Assembly (NCBI GenBank): GCA_027620495.1 | Contig: JAQCEA010000002.1 | Coordinates: 167,398 to 231,397, forward strand | Direction of reading: 5' to 3' | From: Pseudomonadota bacterium | Lineage (GTDB): Bacteria; Pseudomonadota; Alphaproteobacteria; Puniceispirillales; Puniceispirillaceae | Length of the DNA: 64,000 nt | Shown: piece after piece, positions 49,199 through 60,037 of the stretch | How the letters are laid out: every line of letters starts with the position of its first letter | How positions within the stretch are numbered: the stretch's first letter is position 1 | The notes under the pieces: generated by a model | Seen by the model: only the letters and a program-made list of their open reading frames with translations | The model's database searches: none | Told to the model about the DNA's origin: nothing | Program-made: the position numbers and the translations under genes

Positions 49199-50097
49199 TG
49201 TGCTATCTCCAAAAGATGATTGACCAATTCCTCGCCCGACATGCCCAGATATCTGGCTTGTTCGGGCACCAATGATGTGGCGGTCATGCCGGGCTGGGTG
49301 TTCACTTCCAGCATGAACAGCTGGTTGGCTTTATCATCCCACCGGTAATCGGCGCGGATAATGCCGCGGCACCCTAAATGACGATAGGCTTGTTCGGCCC
49401 AGACACAGGCTTTGAGACTGACATCTTCTGGAATATCGGCCGGTACAATATGATGCGAACCGCCGGGGGCATATTTTGCGTCAAAATCATAAAACCCCCG
49501 GTCCGAGGTGATTTCGGTCACACAAAGGGCGGTGCCATCCAAAACCGCAACGGTCAGTTCGCGACCCGGGATAAAAGGTTCACACATCAAATGCGTATCA
49601 GCGGTCCAGTGGCTGCGCGATGGTGGGGCGTTCTGCGTATCCTTGATAATGACAACGCCGAGGCTAGAGCCGTCATTTTGTGGTTTAATCACATGCGCGC
49701 CGCGGTAATTTTCTGGATAGACATGGGTATCTTCAACCAGCGGCAGGGTGGGCGGTACCATTATACCGCATCCAGCCAGCATGGTTTTGGCCAAAATCTT
49801 GTCCATCGCAATGGCAGAGGCGGTAAGGCCGCTATGCGTATATGGAATATTCATGATATTCAGCAGGCCTTGAATATTGCCATCTTCACCAATTTGGCCA
49901 TGCAGGGCATTAAACACGCGGCTTGGCTTAAATTCGGCGAGGGTGGCAGCAATATCGCGGTCGACCTCAATCTCGACAGCATCCCAACCCGCATTTCGCG
50001 CGGCCTGTCCACAAAAGCTGGCGCTGACCCGGCTTACCGATGCTTCGGCTGTCCATCCGCCCATCAGGACGGCTACACGTTCATGATGCTGGCTCAT
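49186..50097 (-). CDS. ddl: D-alanine--D-alanine ligase
   Basis: Ddl joins two D-alanines for the peptidoglycan stem using ATP. The 303-residue protein has the ATP-grasp fold: VAVLMGGWTAEASVSRVSA near the start, VFNALHGQIGEDGNIQGLL, the ATP-binding PQNDGSSLGV, a loop with YDFDAKYA and the C-terminal FMLEVNTQPGMT. AGGAG lies 8 bases before ATG 50097. The start overlaps the murB stop by four bases. Confidence 0.96.
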   Translation of the reverse strand: MSQHHERVAVLMGGWTAEASVSRVSASFCGQAARNAGWDAVEIEVDRDIAATLAEFKPSRVFNALHGQIGEDGNIQGLLNIMNIPYTHSGLTASAIAMDKILAKTMLAGCGIMVPPTLPLVEDTHVYPENYRGAHVIKPQNDGSSLGVVIIKDTQNAPPSRSHWTADTHLMCEPFIPGRELTVAVLDGTALCVTEITSDRGFYDFDAKYAPGGSHHIVPADIPEDVSLKACVWAEQAYRHLGCRGIIRADYRWDDKANQLFMLEVNTQPGMTATSLVPEQARYLGMSGEELVNHLLEIAQCDD

Positions 50098-51023
50098 TCT
50101 GCGCGCTCCTGTTTCAGGGATTGCGGGGTATACTTGCCAATACGCCGAATTTCCCAGCGCAAATTCGGGCCACCATTTTCCTGCACCCGCTGCCGCACTG
50201 TTTCCCCCAGCGTTTCGATATCAAATGCGCTCGCCCCGCCGGTATTAATCAGAAAATTGCAATGTTTGTCAGATACGCGCGCGGCACCGATTTGCAGGCC
50301 CCGACATCCAGCCTTGTCAATTTCCTGCCATGCTTTGCCACCATCCGGGTTGGCAAAAGTGCTGCCGCCGGTGCGCACGCCGCGTGGCTGTGCGTCGCCT
50401 CGGTTGGCTACGATTTCTTTCATCCGCGATTTAATTGCCGCGGGGTCATCGGTTTGGCCCTCTAAAATGGCGGTTGTAAAAATCCAGTCGGCGGGGGCAT
50501 CACTATGCCGGTACGCCATGCCCATTTCAGCTGGTGTTGCCGAAATTGGATTGCCCTGCCGGTCAAAGCCTGTTGCATGCAACGTCACGTCTTTAAATTC
50601 ACTGCCATAGGCACCAGCATTCATCCGCAACCCACCACCAATGGTGCCGGGGATGCCAATTAAAAATTCCAGACCAGAAATACCGGCCTTTTGGGCATAG
50701 CGGGCGACATCGGCATCAGTGGCACCGGTCTTTGCAATGATTTGCGTGCCATCATGATGGATGTCTGTGAGATGCGCGTTCATTTTTATAACAACGCCAG
50801 ATACACCGCCGTCACGAACCAAAAGATTCGACCCGGCGCCCATGACGGTCACCGGAATATCGGCCGGGCAGCCTGCCAGAAATGTGGCAAGGTCGTTCTC
50901 ATCGAGCGGGCAAAATAAGATGTCTGCTGGTCCGCCCACGCCAAACCATGTATGTTGTGCCAGCTTGGCGGCTGGCTGGTAGGTACCGCGCACTTGTGGT
51001 AACCGGGATAACAGGTCGGTCAT
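50094..51023 (-). CDS. murB: UDP-N-acetylenolpyruvoylglucosamine reductase
   Basis: MurB reduces UDP-GlcNAc-enolpyruvate to UDP-MurNAc with FAD and NADPH. The 309-residue protein shows [15 protein letters not shown] and the FAD-binding [13 protein letters not shown], plus [18 protein letters not shown] and the catalytic serine stretch [12 protein letters not shown]; the end has [21 protein letters not shown]. This is the shorter type IIa-like MurB. It overlaps murC (four bases) and ddl. Confidence 0.96.
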   Translation of the reverse strand: MTDLLSRLPQVRGTYQPAAKLAQHTWFGVGGPADILFCPLDENDLATFLAGCPADIPVTVMGAGSNLLVRDGGVSGVVIKMNAHLTDIHHDGTQIIAKTGATDADVARYAQKAGISGLEFLIGIPGTIGGGLRMNAGAYGSEFKDVTLHATGFDRQGNPISATPAEMGMAYRHSDAPADWIFTTAILEGQTDDPAAIKSRMKEIVANRGDAQPRGVRTGGSTFANPDGGKAWQEIDKAGCRGLQIGAARVSDKHCNFLINTGGASAFDIETLGETVRQRVQENGGPNLRWEIRRIGKYTPQSLKQERAE

Positions 51024-52438
51024 TCTGTCCCTCCCAGCTTTTCCAGTTCATCCGGCAGATTCGCCGCCCAATTGGTGATATCACCGGCACCAAGGCACAT
51101 AACCAGATCACCGCCAGATGTGCGGGCTTTAATTTCGCTGGCCAGATCATCCCGGTGCAACAATGCGCTGGCGGCTTTATGACCATGGTCACGCAACCCG
51201 CTGACCAACGCATCGCGGTTAATGCCCTCAATCGGTGTTTCGCCGGCGGCATAGACATCGGCAACCAGCACTTCATCCGCATCATGGAAACAGCCGCAAA
51301 AATCAACGAATAGATCGGCGAGGCGGCTATATCGGTGCGGCTGTACAACAGCGATTAATTTATGCTTGCCGCACATCATACGGCCCGCCTTTAACGCGGC
51401 GCTGATTTCCACCGGGTGATGCCCGTAATCATCAATGATGGTCACACCCTGGCTGACACCCTTGGTTTCAAACCGGCGGCCAACACCGCCAAACTCGGCC
51501 AAGGCATTGCGGATGGCTTCAGCCTGAATATTCATTTCAAGCGCGACAGCAATCGCGGCAAGGCAATTTTGCACATTATGCTCGCCAAGCATCGGAAAGC
51601 GAATATCGGTGATGATAGTCGCATCGCCAGCGGCACGATCGGACAATTGCACATCAAATACCATGCTGGCCCCATCAACCCGCATATTGATGGCGCGAAC
51701 ATCGGCGGTGGCGACCATGCCATATGTGATGATGCGGCGATCTTTGATGCCAGCCATCAGCCGCTTTACCGCTGGGTGGTCAATACATAAGGTGGCAAAT
51801 CCATAAAATGGGATCGAGGCCACAAAATTCAAAAATGCGGTTTCAAGCGCTTCAAAACTGCCATGATGATCAAGATGTTCCGGGTCAATATTTGTGACGA
51901 CGGCGACCGTTGGTTTTAATTTGGCAAATGAACCATCACTCTCGTCTGCCTCTACCACCATCCAGCTTCCTTTGCCAAGCCGGGCATTGCTTCCCCAGCC
52001 GGTGATAATGCCGCCATTGATCACGGTCGGGTCAATGTCAGCACTGCTGAGCAAGGTAGCGATCAGGCTTGTTGTTGTGGTTTTGCCATGTGTTCCGGCC
52101 ACCGCGATTGACCAGCGCAACCGCATCAATTCGCCAAGCATTTCGGCACGGTGAACAATTGGTATAAAACGCTCTCTAGCGGCAACCACTTCGGGGTTGT
52201 CAGCTTTGATGGCGGTTGAAATCACCACCAGTGCTGCATTTTCAACATTTTCTGCAGATTGGCCGGTGATCACCGTAATGCCTTTTGCCCGCAACCGGCG
52301 CACATTGGCGTTTTCGGACATATCACTGCCTTGGACATCATAGCCAAGTTCAAACAGGATTTCGGCAATACCGCTCATGCCAATGCCGCCAATACCGGTA
52401 AAATGCATGGTGCCGATTGAAAGTGGTAATTTACTCAT
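51020..52438 (-). CDS. murC: UDP-N-acetylmuramate--L-alanine ligase
   Basis: MurC adds L-alanine to UDP-MurNAc, the first amino acid of the stem peptide. The 472-residue protein has the Mur N-terminal Rossmann domain ([16 protein letters not shown]), the ATP-binding [14 protein letters not shown], the central domain with [32 protein letters not shown] and the C-terminal region with [17 protein letters not shown] 52438 overlaps the murG stop by four bases. The longer open frame upstream to 52633 lies in murG and is rejected. Confidence 0.96.
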   Translation of the reverse strand: MSKLPLSIGTMHFTGIGGIGMSGIAEILFELGYDVQGSDMSENANVRRLRAKGITVITGQSAENVENAALVVISTAIKADNPEVVAARERFIPIVHRAEMLGELMRLRWSIAVAGTHGKTTTTSLIATLLSSADIDPTVINGGIITGWGSNARLGKGSWMVVEADESDGSFAKLKPTVAVVTNIDPEHLDHHGSFEALETAFLNFVASIPFYGFATLCIDHPAVKRLMAGIKDRRIITYGMVATADVRAINMRVDGASMVFDVQLSDRAAGDATIITDIRFPMLGEHNVQNCLAAIAVALEMNIQAEAIRNALAEFGGVGRRFETKGVSQGVTIIDDYGHHPVEISAALKAGRMMCGKHKLIAVVQPHRYSRLADLFVDFCGCFHDADEVLVADVYAAGETPIEGINRDALVSGLRDHGHKAASALLHRDDLASEIKARTSGGDLVMCLGAGDITNWAANLPDELEKLGGTE

Positions 52439-53559
52439 GCTGTGGCTCCTGTAGATTTGGCTGGCATAGCCGCCATCAAATTTTCGGCCATGGCGGCGAT
52501 CAGACCGGCGGCATCGGGGCTGGCAAGGCTGCGGGCAGATTTCGCCATTTTTGACAAGGTTTTTGGGGTTTCGAGCAGCTGCATGAGCCGGGTGGCAAGA
52601 ACTGCCGCGCTTAAATTTGTCTCGTCTAGGCAAATGCCGCCGCCAGCATCCTGCATCTGCAAGGCGTTCATGCGCTGGTGGTCATCCATTGCGCTCGGCA
52701 ATGGCAATAGCAAAGATGGTCGGCCAATTGCCGCAAGTTCAGCCACCGATGACGCCCCGGCCCGGCAAATCACCAAATGGCTTTGGCCAAGCAATGATGG
52801 CATATCGGTATAAAATGACTGGATATCTGCGATCACGCCAAGATCGGTATAGCGGTGCTGCAGGGTATCAATTTGTTCTGGCCGTGCCTGTTGGTGAACG
52901 CGCAAGCGCTGGCGCATCGGAGGTTCAAGCATGGCAATGGCGTCTGGTACCAGCGATGCCAATATTGATGCCCCCTGCGAGCCACCAAGCACCGCCAAAT
53001 TGACCGAGGCTGTTGTCGACAGCCTGTATGGTGTTTGTGCGGCGTCAAAAAATGCTTGGCGGACGGGTATGCCGGTTACTTCGGTGATGCGCATGGCTGG
53101 CAGGTTTTTGGTTTGCGGCCAGCTTAACGCCAGCGCATTGGCGAATTTTGCCAGCATATGATTTGCCCGGCCCAAAAAGGCGTTTTGTTCATGAAGCAAA
53201 ATGGGAATGCCAAGAAGACGCCCGGCCACCAGCGGGGCAAAGGATGGATAGCCGCCAAAGCCAATGATCAAAGCGGGGCGTCTGACCAGCAAATGATACA
53301 GGCTGGCAACCGCGCCAGCGGCCAGTTTTGTAACGGCGAGGGTGCGTTTGATCACACCATGTTGAAAGGGGGATGCCGCGGCGATGACATGAAGTGTTGC
53401 TGGCAGAGATGATGCACCACCCAGCAATTTAGCCCCACGCCGATCTGTAAACAGATGCGGTGAATAACCGCGGGTTTGCAGTGTTTCTGCAACCGCCAAT
53501 GCTGGGAAAATATGGCCGCCAGTGCCGCCAGCCGCAAGATAGACATATCGGTTGGTCAT
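52435..53559 (-). CDS. murG: UDP-N-acetylglucosamine--lipid I transferase MurG
   Basis: MurG is a membrane-associated GT-B glycosyltransferase that adds GlcNAc to lipid I to make lipid II. The 374-residue protein has the donor-binding glycine loop [17 protein letters not shown] at the N terminus, [29 protein letters not shown] in the second domain, and the sugar-binding [39 protein letters not shown] precedes ATG 53559. It is coupled to ftsW upstream and to murC downstream by ATGA overlaps. Confidence 0.96.
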   Translation of the reverse strand: MTNRYVYLAAGGTGGHIFPALAVAETLQTRGYSPHLFTDRRGAKLLGGASSLPATLHVIAAASPFQHGVIKRTLAVTKLAAGAVASLYHLLVRRPALIIGFGGYPSFAPLVAGRLLGIPILLHEQNAFLGRANHMLAKFANALALSWPQTKNLPAMRITEVTGIPVRQAFFDAAQTPYRLSTTASVNLAVLGGSQGASILASLVPDAIAMLEPPMRQRLRVHQQARPEQIDTLQHRYTDLGVIADIQSFYTDMPSLLGQSHLVICRAGASSVAELAAIGRPSLLLPLPSAMDDHQRMNALQMQDAGGGICLDETNLSAAVLATRLMQLLETPKTLSKMAKSARSLASPDAAGLIAAMAENLMAAMPAKSTGATA

Positions 53560-54695
53560 GCGGCACCTCCTGTATGAGCAGGGCCGCGCGGTATGTATTT
53601 ATGCCCAACACGTTTACGCGTCAGGGCCAAAATCAGACCAATTGTCAACCCACTGGCAAGAAGCGATGAACCGCCATAGCTGATAAATGGCAGGGTCATG
53701 CCTTTGGTCGGGATCAGGTTGACCGACGAGGCCATATGGATACAGGCCTGTACGCCAAACTGCATGACCAGACTGGCACTGGCAATCAGGCAGAATAAAC
53801 CGTCCCCACCAAGTGAACGGACAAACCCACGAAGAATGATAAAGCCATAAAGACCCAGCAAGGCAAGACAGGCCAGCGCGCCATATTCTTCGGCTGCCAC
53901 CGCAAAGATAAAATCGGAATGCGCATCAGGCAGATGAAGCTTTACGCGCCCATCACCCGGGCCAACGCCCAAATAGCCACCTGTGGCAAAGCTTTCCATG
54001 GCCCGTTCAACCTGCCATGACCCGCCTTCAAAAAATTTATCAACGCGCAAGGTCACATGCGGCAAATATAGATAGGCTAGATAGAACAGCGCTGGTGCGA
54101 CAAGCACGCCGCCGATTACAAATAACATGGGCATGCCAGCCAGAAACATCTGAAAGCCCCATGTCAAAAGCATCATCAAAGTCATGCCAATATCTGGCTG
54201 TGCGACCAGAATGGCGACAATGATGCCCAGTAAAGCTGTCGCATAGGCCCAGCCCGGAAAATCCTGACCTTCGCGCCATAATTTCAGCAACCAAGCCGAT
54301 ACAATGGCGAATAGGGGCTTGGCCAATTCAGACGGTTGCAGCGAGAATCCGGCGATTGACACCCAGCGTGTTGCGCCCTTGACCTCGCTTCCCATGACGA
54401 TTGCCATGATCATCAAGCCAATGATGACAGCCAAGCCAACCAGCGCGCATGCCCGAATGGTGCGCGGTTCTAGCATTGACACAGCAATCATCAAACCCAG
54501 CGTCGGCACCAGATAAATTAGCTGCCGAATGATAAAATGTTGTGATGAAAGCTGGATCAAATTGGCCACGGCTGGCCCGGCGGCCATCACCAAGAGCGTG
54601 CCAATGACGATCAGCATCATGGCGCTTGCCAACAGCCATTTATCAACAGTCCACCACCATACACCAACAAGTGATCGATCTGTGCGGTCAAGCAT
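53556..54695 (-). CDS. ftsW: Septal peptidoglycan polymerase FtsW
   Basis: FtsW is a SEDS-family glycosyltransferase that polymerises lipid II at the septum together with FtsI. With ATG 54695 (AGGAG about 7 bases upstream) the protein has 379 residues and about ten membrane segments. Diagnostic stretches are WVSIAGFSLQPSELAKPLFAI, a large loop with GPGDGRVKLHLPDAHSDFIFAVAAEEYG (the catalytic aspartate region) and the ending GMTLPFISYGGSSLLASGL. A longer frame to 54935 lies within murD and is rejected. It overlaps murD by 8 bases and murG by four. Confidence 0.95.
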   Translation of the reverse strand: MLDRTDRSLVGVWWWTVDKWLLASAMMLIVIGTLLVMAAGPAVANLIQLSSQHFIIRQLIYLVPTLGLMIAVSMLEPRTIRACALVGLAVIIGLMIMAIVMGSEVKGATRWVSIAGFSLQPSELAKPLFAIVSAWLLKLWREGQDFPGWAYATALLGIIVAILVAQPDIGMTLMMLLTWGFQMFLAGMPMLFVIGGVLVAPALFYLAYLYLPHVTLRVDKFFEGGSWQVERAMESFATGGYLGVGPGDGRVKLHLPDAHSDFIFAVAAEEYGALACLALLGLYGFIILRGFVRSLGGDGLFCLIASASLVMQFGVQACIHMASSVNLIPTKGMTLPFISYGGSSLLASGLTIGLILALTRKRVGHKYIPRGPAHTGGAA

Positions 54696-56004
54696 AGGCC
54701 TCTCCTTTTTGGCTGCATAGCTGTCTGGCAAGCTGGCAAAATGCATCGCCGCGCGCGCCAAAATTGTCGAATTGATCAAAAGACGCCGCCGCCGGTGCCA
54801 GCAAGATTGTGCCGCCATTAACATTGTCTTTGGCATCATCAAATGCCGCATGCGTGGCGTCATGAAGATTGTTGTAAATGTCTGCTGGGCAATGGCCGTG
54901 CAACGTCTCGGCAAAGGCGGCGGCTGAACTGCCAATCAGATAGGCTTTTTCAACATTGCGGATATGCGGCATAACAGCGTCAAGCCCATCTTCTTTGGCC
55001 AGACCGCCAGCCACCCAGTAAATATGTGAAAATGCGGCGACTGCCTTGGCCGCGGCGGTGCCATTGGTGGCTTTTGAATCATTCACAAAGCTGATCGGGC
55101 CGATTGTCGCGACGGTTTGCAGACGGTGCGGCAACCCAGCAAAACTGGCCATGCCGTGATCAATCTGATCAACATCAAGCCCCAGGCAATGCAGCACCAA
55201 TCCGGCCGCCGCGGCATTTTCGGCATTGTGATCGCCGCGCAACGCCAGACAATTTTCGCGGCCAGCCGGGGCCTTGTCCAGTGTTGCCAGCAATGTCCTG
55301 ATACCCCGATCTTGGCACGCATTGGCAAGCTGTTTCACATGGTCATCTGATTGCCCAAGAATAGCCGTGCCATCGGCGCGCAATGCGGACAAGGCGCGGG
55401 TCTTTGCGGCCACATAACCGGCCATACCAGCATGCCGATCAAGATGGTCAGGGGTGATGTTTAATACCACGGCGATGGTTGGTGAAAGCGCCGGTGTTGT
55501 TTCTAATTGATAGGATGACAGTTCAAGAACAATCACACCTTCAGGCCCGGGATCGTCAAGCGAACAGGCCGCCCGGCCAATATTGCCGCCAACCGCCACC
55601 GCCATTCCAGCTTGTTGCAAACAGTGGCCAACAAGCGCGGTTGTTGTCGATTTGCCGTTGGTGCCGGTAATCACCACGATGCGGGCTTGTGGCGCGGCGC
55701 GCAAGGCGACTTCAACCTCGCTTATGATTTCGATATTTTTCGCGGCGGCATGGGCGGCGGCCGGGTGTGGGGCAGGGTGCAAATGCGGGATACCGGGGCT
55801 AATCACCAGTGCGTCCAAATCTTGCCATGGCCAATCCTGCCACGCCATGACGGTGCCGTTTGCAAGGGGGGTATCCGGCTTGTTGTCATCATGCGCAAAT
55901 ATGGTCACACCAGCGGCATATAGTGACGCCGCCGCCGCCATGCCGGAACTGCCGAGGCCGAGGACCCCGACTGTTTGACCTGACATAATGTGTGGAACCA
56001 ACAT
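54688..56004 (-). CDS. murD: UDP-N-acetylmuramoyl-L-alanine--D-glutamate ligase
   Basis: MurD adds D-glutamate to UDP-MurNAc-L-Ala. The 438-residue protein has the UMAG-binding start VGVLGLGSSGMAAAASLYAAG, ATP motif VVITGTNGKSTTTALVG, the central VVLNITPDHLDRHAGMAGYVAAK, the carbamylated-lysine region and the C-terminal FVNDSKATNGTAAAKA. ATG 56004 has AAGGG upstream; ATG 55986 is an alternative. It ends 8 bases inside ftsW and starts 13 bases after the mraY stop. Confidence 0.96.
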   Translation of the reverse strand: MLVPHIMSGQTVGVLGLGSSGMAAAASLYAAGVTIFAHDDNKPDTPLANGTVMAWQDWPWQDLDALVISPGIPHLHPAPHPAAAHAAAKNIEIISEVEVALRAAPQARIVVITGTNGKSTTTALVGHCLQQAGMAVAVGGNIGRAACSLDDPGPEGVIVLELSSYQLETTPALSPTIAVVLNITPDHLDRHAGMAGYVAAKTRALSALRADGTAILGQSDDHVKQLANACQDRGIRTLLATLDKAPAGRENCLALRGDHNAENAAAAGLVLHCLGLDVDQIDHGMASFAGLPHRLQTVATIGPISFVNDSKATNGTAAAKAVAAFSHIYWVAGGLAKEDGLDAVMPHIRNVEKAYLIGSSAAAFAETLHGHCPADIYNNLHDATHAAFDDAKDNVNGGTILLAPAAASFDQFDNFGARGDAFCQLARQLCSQKGEAYA

Positions 56005-56017
56005 TTAATTGCCCTTC

Positions 56018-57106
56018 CTAGCGCAGTTTCAATGACGACAGGCCAGCCACGGCAAGCACCACCGAAATGATCCAGAAGCGGATCACAATCGTTGGTTCAG
56101 CCCAGCCTTTTTTCTCAAAGTGATGATGGAGCGGCGCCATCAGAAAAATCCGCTTGCCTGTCAGCTTGAATGAGGCGACTTGCAAAATGACCGAAACGGT
56201 CTCGACAACAAATAGGCCGCCAGTAATCGCCAGCACCAGCTCATGGCGTGTGGCGACCGAAATGGCACCTAAACCGCCGCCCAATGCCAGCGACCCGGTA
56301 TCGCCCATAAATACGCGGGCTGGCGGTGCGTTAAACCACAAGAACCCAAGACCGGCCCCGATTAAGGCCCCACACATCACCGCCAGATCGCCGGTGCCGG
56401 GGACGTAATTGATTTGCAGATAGGTGGCAAAATTATAATTGCCAGCCAGATAGGCAATCAGCGCAAAACAGCCAGCAACGATCATCACCGGAACAATCGC
56501 CAACCCATCAAGCCCATCAGTCAGGTTGACGGCATTTGAGGCACCAACAATTACCATCACCGCAAATGGCACATATAAAATGCCCATGCTGATCAAAGTG
56601 TCTTTTAAAAATGGCACAGCAACGCCATAGCGTAGCGCTTCTGGAGAGAGTTGCACAAAGGCTAGGGTGGCCAGAAAACCAACAGCCAACTGCATGCCCA
56701 TTTTCATCCGGGCCGACATGCCATTATGCGACCGCCGCCGCAATTTCATCCAGTCATCGACACTGCCAATCCCACCAAACGCAATGACCACAAGCAACAC
56801 TGGCCAAAGATAGGGGTTTGATAGCGGCATCCACAGCAATGTGGACACCACAAAGGCAATCAAGATCAGCAAACCGCCCATTGTCGGCGTGCCGATTTTG
56901 GTTAAAAGATGTGATTCTGGGCCATCGTCACGAATAGGCTGGCCTTCAGCCTGATGCGTTTTAAGCCAGCGAATAAATGCCTGGCCAAACAGCAAACTGA
57001 TGATGAGTGCGGTGATGGTCGCTCCGCCAGTCCGAAAAGTGATGTAGCGGAACAGGTTAAGCGCCTGAAATTGATCGGCCAATGGTACAAGCAGGTCAGG
57101 CAGCAT
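56018..57106 (-). CDS. mraY: Phospho-N-acetylmuramoyl-pentapeptide transferase MraY
   Basis: MraY transfers phospho-MurNAc-pentapeptide to undecaprenyl phosphate, giving lipid I at the inner membrane. The 362-residue protein has about ten membrane segments and the family motifs [37 protein letters not shown], the aspartate-rich [43 protein letters not shown] and the C-terminal [26 protein letters not shown] lies 7 bases before ATG 57106. It starts 11 bases inside the end of murF. Confidence 0.97.
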   Translation of the reverse strand: MLPDLLVPLADQFQALNLFRYITFRTGGATITALIISLLFGQAFIRWLKTHQAEGQPIRDDGPESHLLTKIGTPTMGGLLILIAFVVSTLLWMPLSNPYLWPVLLVVIAFGGIGSVDDWMKLRRRSHNGMSARMKMGMQLAVGFLATLAFVQLSPEALRYGVAVPFLKDTLISMGILYVPFAVMVIVGASNAVNLTDGLDGLAIVPVMIVAGCFALIAYLAGNYNFATYLQINYVPGTGDLAVMCGALIGAGLGFLWFNAPPARVFMGDTGSLALGGGLGAISVATRHELVLAITGGLFVVETVSVILQVASFKLTGKRIFLMAPLHHHFEKKGWAEPTIVIRFWIISVVLAVAGLSSLKLR

Positions 57107-58544
57107 GACTGGCCCCTTTCAATCTGCGTTTCGGTGCATCAGATGTCATCGCGGCACATAGCGCATCACGAACCCGCCATGCACCAGACCCGTTCGACCC
57201 TTTGATAAAGATGCGGTCGCCATTGGTTATGGCGTGATTAAGTTCTGCAATAGCCGCGTCAATATCGCTGGCGGCAACAGTAATGATCGATTGATCCAAG
57301 CTGTCCAACATCGCATGCATGGCAGTGCCAATGGCAATCACAATGCGCGGGGCCAATTTGTTGATTTGTGGGGCCAGTGCGGTATGTGCGGCGTTGGTTG
57401 CCCCACCTAATTCGCGCATTTCGCTGAGCACCATGATATGCGGCGGGGTGGCGGCAAGGCTGGAAAAAGCGGCGGCCATAGAGGCCGGGCTGGCATTATA
57501 GCTATCGTCAATAATGCTGATTTTGCAGTTGTTATAGATGCCACTATGGCGCTGTCCACGTCCGCTTGGTGGCTGACAGTCAACCAATGCCGCCGCGGCT
57601 ATATCTGCTGGCAGACCGGCCGCCGCAACACAGGCCAGCACGCCCATGGCGTTTTCGGCAAGGTGACGACCATACATGCGCAAGTCAAACACATAATCGG
57701 TACCGGCAAGGCAGGCTTTTATGGTCATGCCCGCGTCATGATCTGTAATCGAAACCAGCCGATAGGCGGCTTCGGGGTGATGGCCAAAGCTGATCACCTG
57801 TTTGGCACCAGCCGCAATCGCGGCGGCGCGCAACGTTGCATAAAACGCATCATCACGATTGAGAATGGCGATAGACAGCCCCTCAATGGCTTGAAAAATT
57901 TCTGCTTTTGCCGCGGCGATATCGGCTGTTGAGGAAAAAAATGCGCTATGGCTATCAGCGATGCGGGTAATCAGCGCAATATTTGGCCGCGTCAATCGGG
58001 TCAGATCAGCAATTTCGCCAGCCGCGCTCATGCCCATTTCCTGTACCGCAAAATCAGCATGTTGCGGCAAGCTGGCAAGGCTGATGGGGACGCCAATATG
58101 ATTGTTAAAGCTGCGCTGGCTGGCGTGACAACTGCCAAATTGAGACAAGGCGTGCCGCAACATCTCTTTACTGCCAGTTTTGCCAACAGATCCAGTGATG
58201 CCAAATTGTATCCCGCCAAAGCGAGCGCGGCCCGCCACACCAAGTTGACGAAGCGCCCCTAAACAATCTGCAACACAAATTTGCGGCAAATCTAGATGGT
58301 GATCAATTTTGCTTACAAGTGCGGCGCTGGCCCCGGCTGACTGCGCGGCGGCTAAAAATTTATACCCATCAGCGACAGTGCCTGGCAGCGCGACAAATAA
58401 ATCGCCAGCTTTCATCTCGCGGCTGTCAATGCTGATGCCAGTAATATAGCCATCGGTCTTGGTTGCCGCTGCCTGATCGTTTGTCTGGCCATTCGTGGCG
58501 GCGCAAATATCTTCTATAGTCCAAAGCTGCTGTGTATCGGTCAT
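57096..58544 (-). CDS. murF: UDP-MurNAc-tripeptide--D-Ala-D-Ala ligase
   Basis: MurF adds D-Ala-D-Ala to the tripeptide, completing the pentapeptide precursor. The 482-residue protein has the Mur N-terminal domain with [19 protein letters not shown], the P-loop [18 protein letters not shown] (the form GSVGKTG replaces GSNGKTT of E. coli, as in other alphaproteobacteria), [13 protein letters not shown], and the C-terminal [18 protein letters not shown]. It overlaps murE (four bases) and mraY (11 bases). It consumes the dipeptide made by Ddl. Confidence 0.95.
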   Translation of the reverse strand: MTDTQQLWTIEDICAATNGQTNDQAAATKTDGYITGISIDSREMKAGDLFVALPGTVADGYKFLAAAQSAGASAALVSKIDHHLDLPQICVADCLGALRQLGVAGRARFGGIQFGITGSVGKTGSKEMLRHALSQFGSCHASQRSFNNHIGVPISLASLPQHADFAVQEMGMSAAGEIADLTRLTRPNIALITRIADSHSAFFSSTADIAAAKAEIFQAIEGLSIAILNRDDAFYATLRAAAIAAGAKQVISFGHHPEAAYRLVSITDHDAGMTIKACLAGTDYVFDLRMYGRHLAENAMGVLACVAAAGLPADIAAAALVDCQPPSGRGQRHSGIYNNCKISIIDDSYNASPASMAAAFSSLAATPPHIMVLSEMRELGGATNAAHTALAPQINKLAPRIVIAIGTAMHAMLDSLDQSIITVAASDIDAAIAELNHAITNGDRIFIKGSNGSGAWRVRDALCAAMTSDAPKRRLKGASHAA

Positions 58545-60037
58545 TGCACAGCCTCTTTTTGCATTTGCATCATCAGATGGCTGGCGATGGCGGCGTCATC
58601 AAATGGCAGGCTTTCATTGCCAACAAGCTGGACGGTTTCATGTCCTTTTCCAGCAATCAGCAAAACGTCGCCAGACCCAACGCTTGACAGCGCCGCGGCG
58701 ATGGCTTTGTCGCGGCTGGCTATTTCAATGGCGTTTGGACAGGCAGAGATAATCGATGCCCGGATGCTGGCGGCATCTTCGGTGCGAGGGTTATCGTCAG
58801 TGACGAAAATCTTGTCGGCACCGGTGCTGGCAATCTGCCCCATTTCGGCGCGCTTGCCCTTGTCACGGTCGCCGCCACATCCAAACAACACAGCCAGCAT
58901 GCCGGTGGCGGCCGGACGCAGTGCGGCCAAGGCGGCGGCTAGCGCATCAGGGGTATGGGCATAATCAACAATGATCTGGGCGTTGTCTGGATGACCATGC
59001 ACAATCTGCATGCGCCCCGGCACTGATTTTAAATAGGCCAAAGACCCCAGCGAGTCATGAAGAGGTAAGCCGCTTAGATGGCACATAATGGCCGCCGCAA
59101 CGGCGTTCATGGCCTGAAATGTGCCAGCTAACGCCAGTGGGATATGCCAAGTTTGGCCCTGATAGACCAGATTGAGATCAAGACCAAAATCGGTGGTGGT
59201 GATGTCTTTGATATAAAAATCGGCGGCGTCACTGGTGCCATAAGTTTTCACCACGATGGGCCGGTCTTTTATGCGCTCGACAATCTTTCTGCCATAGGCA
59301 TCGTCAATATTAATGACGGCGCCGCCGCCCTCAATCAGCAAATCTTCAAATAACCGCAGCTTTGCGGCAAAATATTCATCCATATTTTGGTGATGATCCA
59401 GATGGTCGCGGCTTAGGTTGGTAAAGCCGGCAACATGGATGTTTAATCCGTCAAGCCGATGTTGTTGCAGCCCATGACTGCTGGCTTCTAGTGCCAGATG
59501 TGTCACCTCCTGTTTGGCGGCGGCGGCAATGCTGGCATGCAGGTTTAAGCTGTCTGGTGTGGTCAGTTGCGCGATATCAGCCACTGGCGTATCGGGCTTG
59601 TTAATGCTGTCGCCGCGCATACCAATGGTGCCAATCGAAATCGATGACCAGGTCACCCGCGCCCAGATTTGACGCATAAAATCAACGGTAGAGGTTTTGC
59701 CATTGGTGCCGGTTACCGCGCCGATCAGGCCGGGTTGTTGTGGCCAGAATCTGGCGGCGGCTTTGGCCATAACCCGGCGTGGGTTGTCAGTTTGCACAAC
59801 CGGAACAGAAATCGCTTGCTTGGGGGTCAACGGCCGGTCGTCAGTGACAATGGCAACAGCGCCGCGGGTCATGGCGTCGTCAATAAAATCACGCCCATCA
59901 CGGGTTGAACCTGGCAACGCAAAAAACAGATCGCCTTTTTTGACCTGTGCTGAATTGACCGCTAGACCGCTGATGTCTGTGGCGGCGGCATCGGCGGAAA
60001 GCGGGGCTAGATTGTCAAGCAGATCAGTAAGACGCAA
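58541..60037 (-). CDS. murE: UDP-MurNAc-L-Ala-D-Glu--meso-diaminopimelate ligase
   Basis: MurE adds the third residue of the stem peptide. The 498-residue protein has the Mur signature start SAQVKKGDLFFALPG, P-loop AVTGTNGKTSTVDF, NLSRDHLDHHQNMDEYFAAKLRLF and the motif DDNPRTEDAA: the DNPR sequence selects meso-diaminopimelate over lysine. I chose a TTG start at 60037 because GAGGAGG lies six bases upstream and the next residues (RLTDLLDNL) match the family start; the frame is open farther, to 60226, but that part is within ftsI. The start overlaps the ftsI stop by 14 bases. Confidence 0.93.
   Translation of the reverse strand: MRLTDLLDNLAPLSADAAATDISGLAVNSAQVKKGDLFFALPGSTRDGRDFIDDAMTRGAVAIVTDDRPLTPKQAISVPVVQTDNPRRVMAKAAARFWPQQPGLIGAVTGTNGKTSTVDFMRQIWARVTWSSISIGTIGMRGDSINKPDTPVADIAQLTTPDSLNLHASIAAAAKQEVTHLALEASSHGLQQHRLDGLNIHVAGFTNLSRDHLDHHQNMDEYFAAKLRLFEDLLIEGGGAVINIDDAYGRKIVERIKDRPIVVKTYGTSDAADFYIKDITTTDFGLDLNLVYQGQTWHIPLALAGTFQAMNAVAAAIMCHLSGLPLHDSLGSLAYLKSVPGRMQIVHGHPDNAQIIVDYAHTPDALAAALAALRPAATGMLAVLFGCGGDRDKGKRAEMGQIASTGADKIFVTDDNPRTEDAASIRASIISACPNAIEIASRDKAIAAALSSVGSGDVLLIAGKGHETVQLVGNESLPFDDAAIASHLMMQMQKEAVQ

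Noticed and set aside
49378..50610. A 410-codon open frame on the plus strand across ddl and murB
   Set aside because: Both genes on the minus strand have full motif sets; the plus-strand frame crosses two real genes and lacks a ribosome-binding site.
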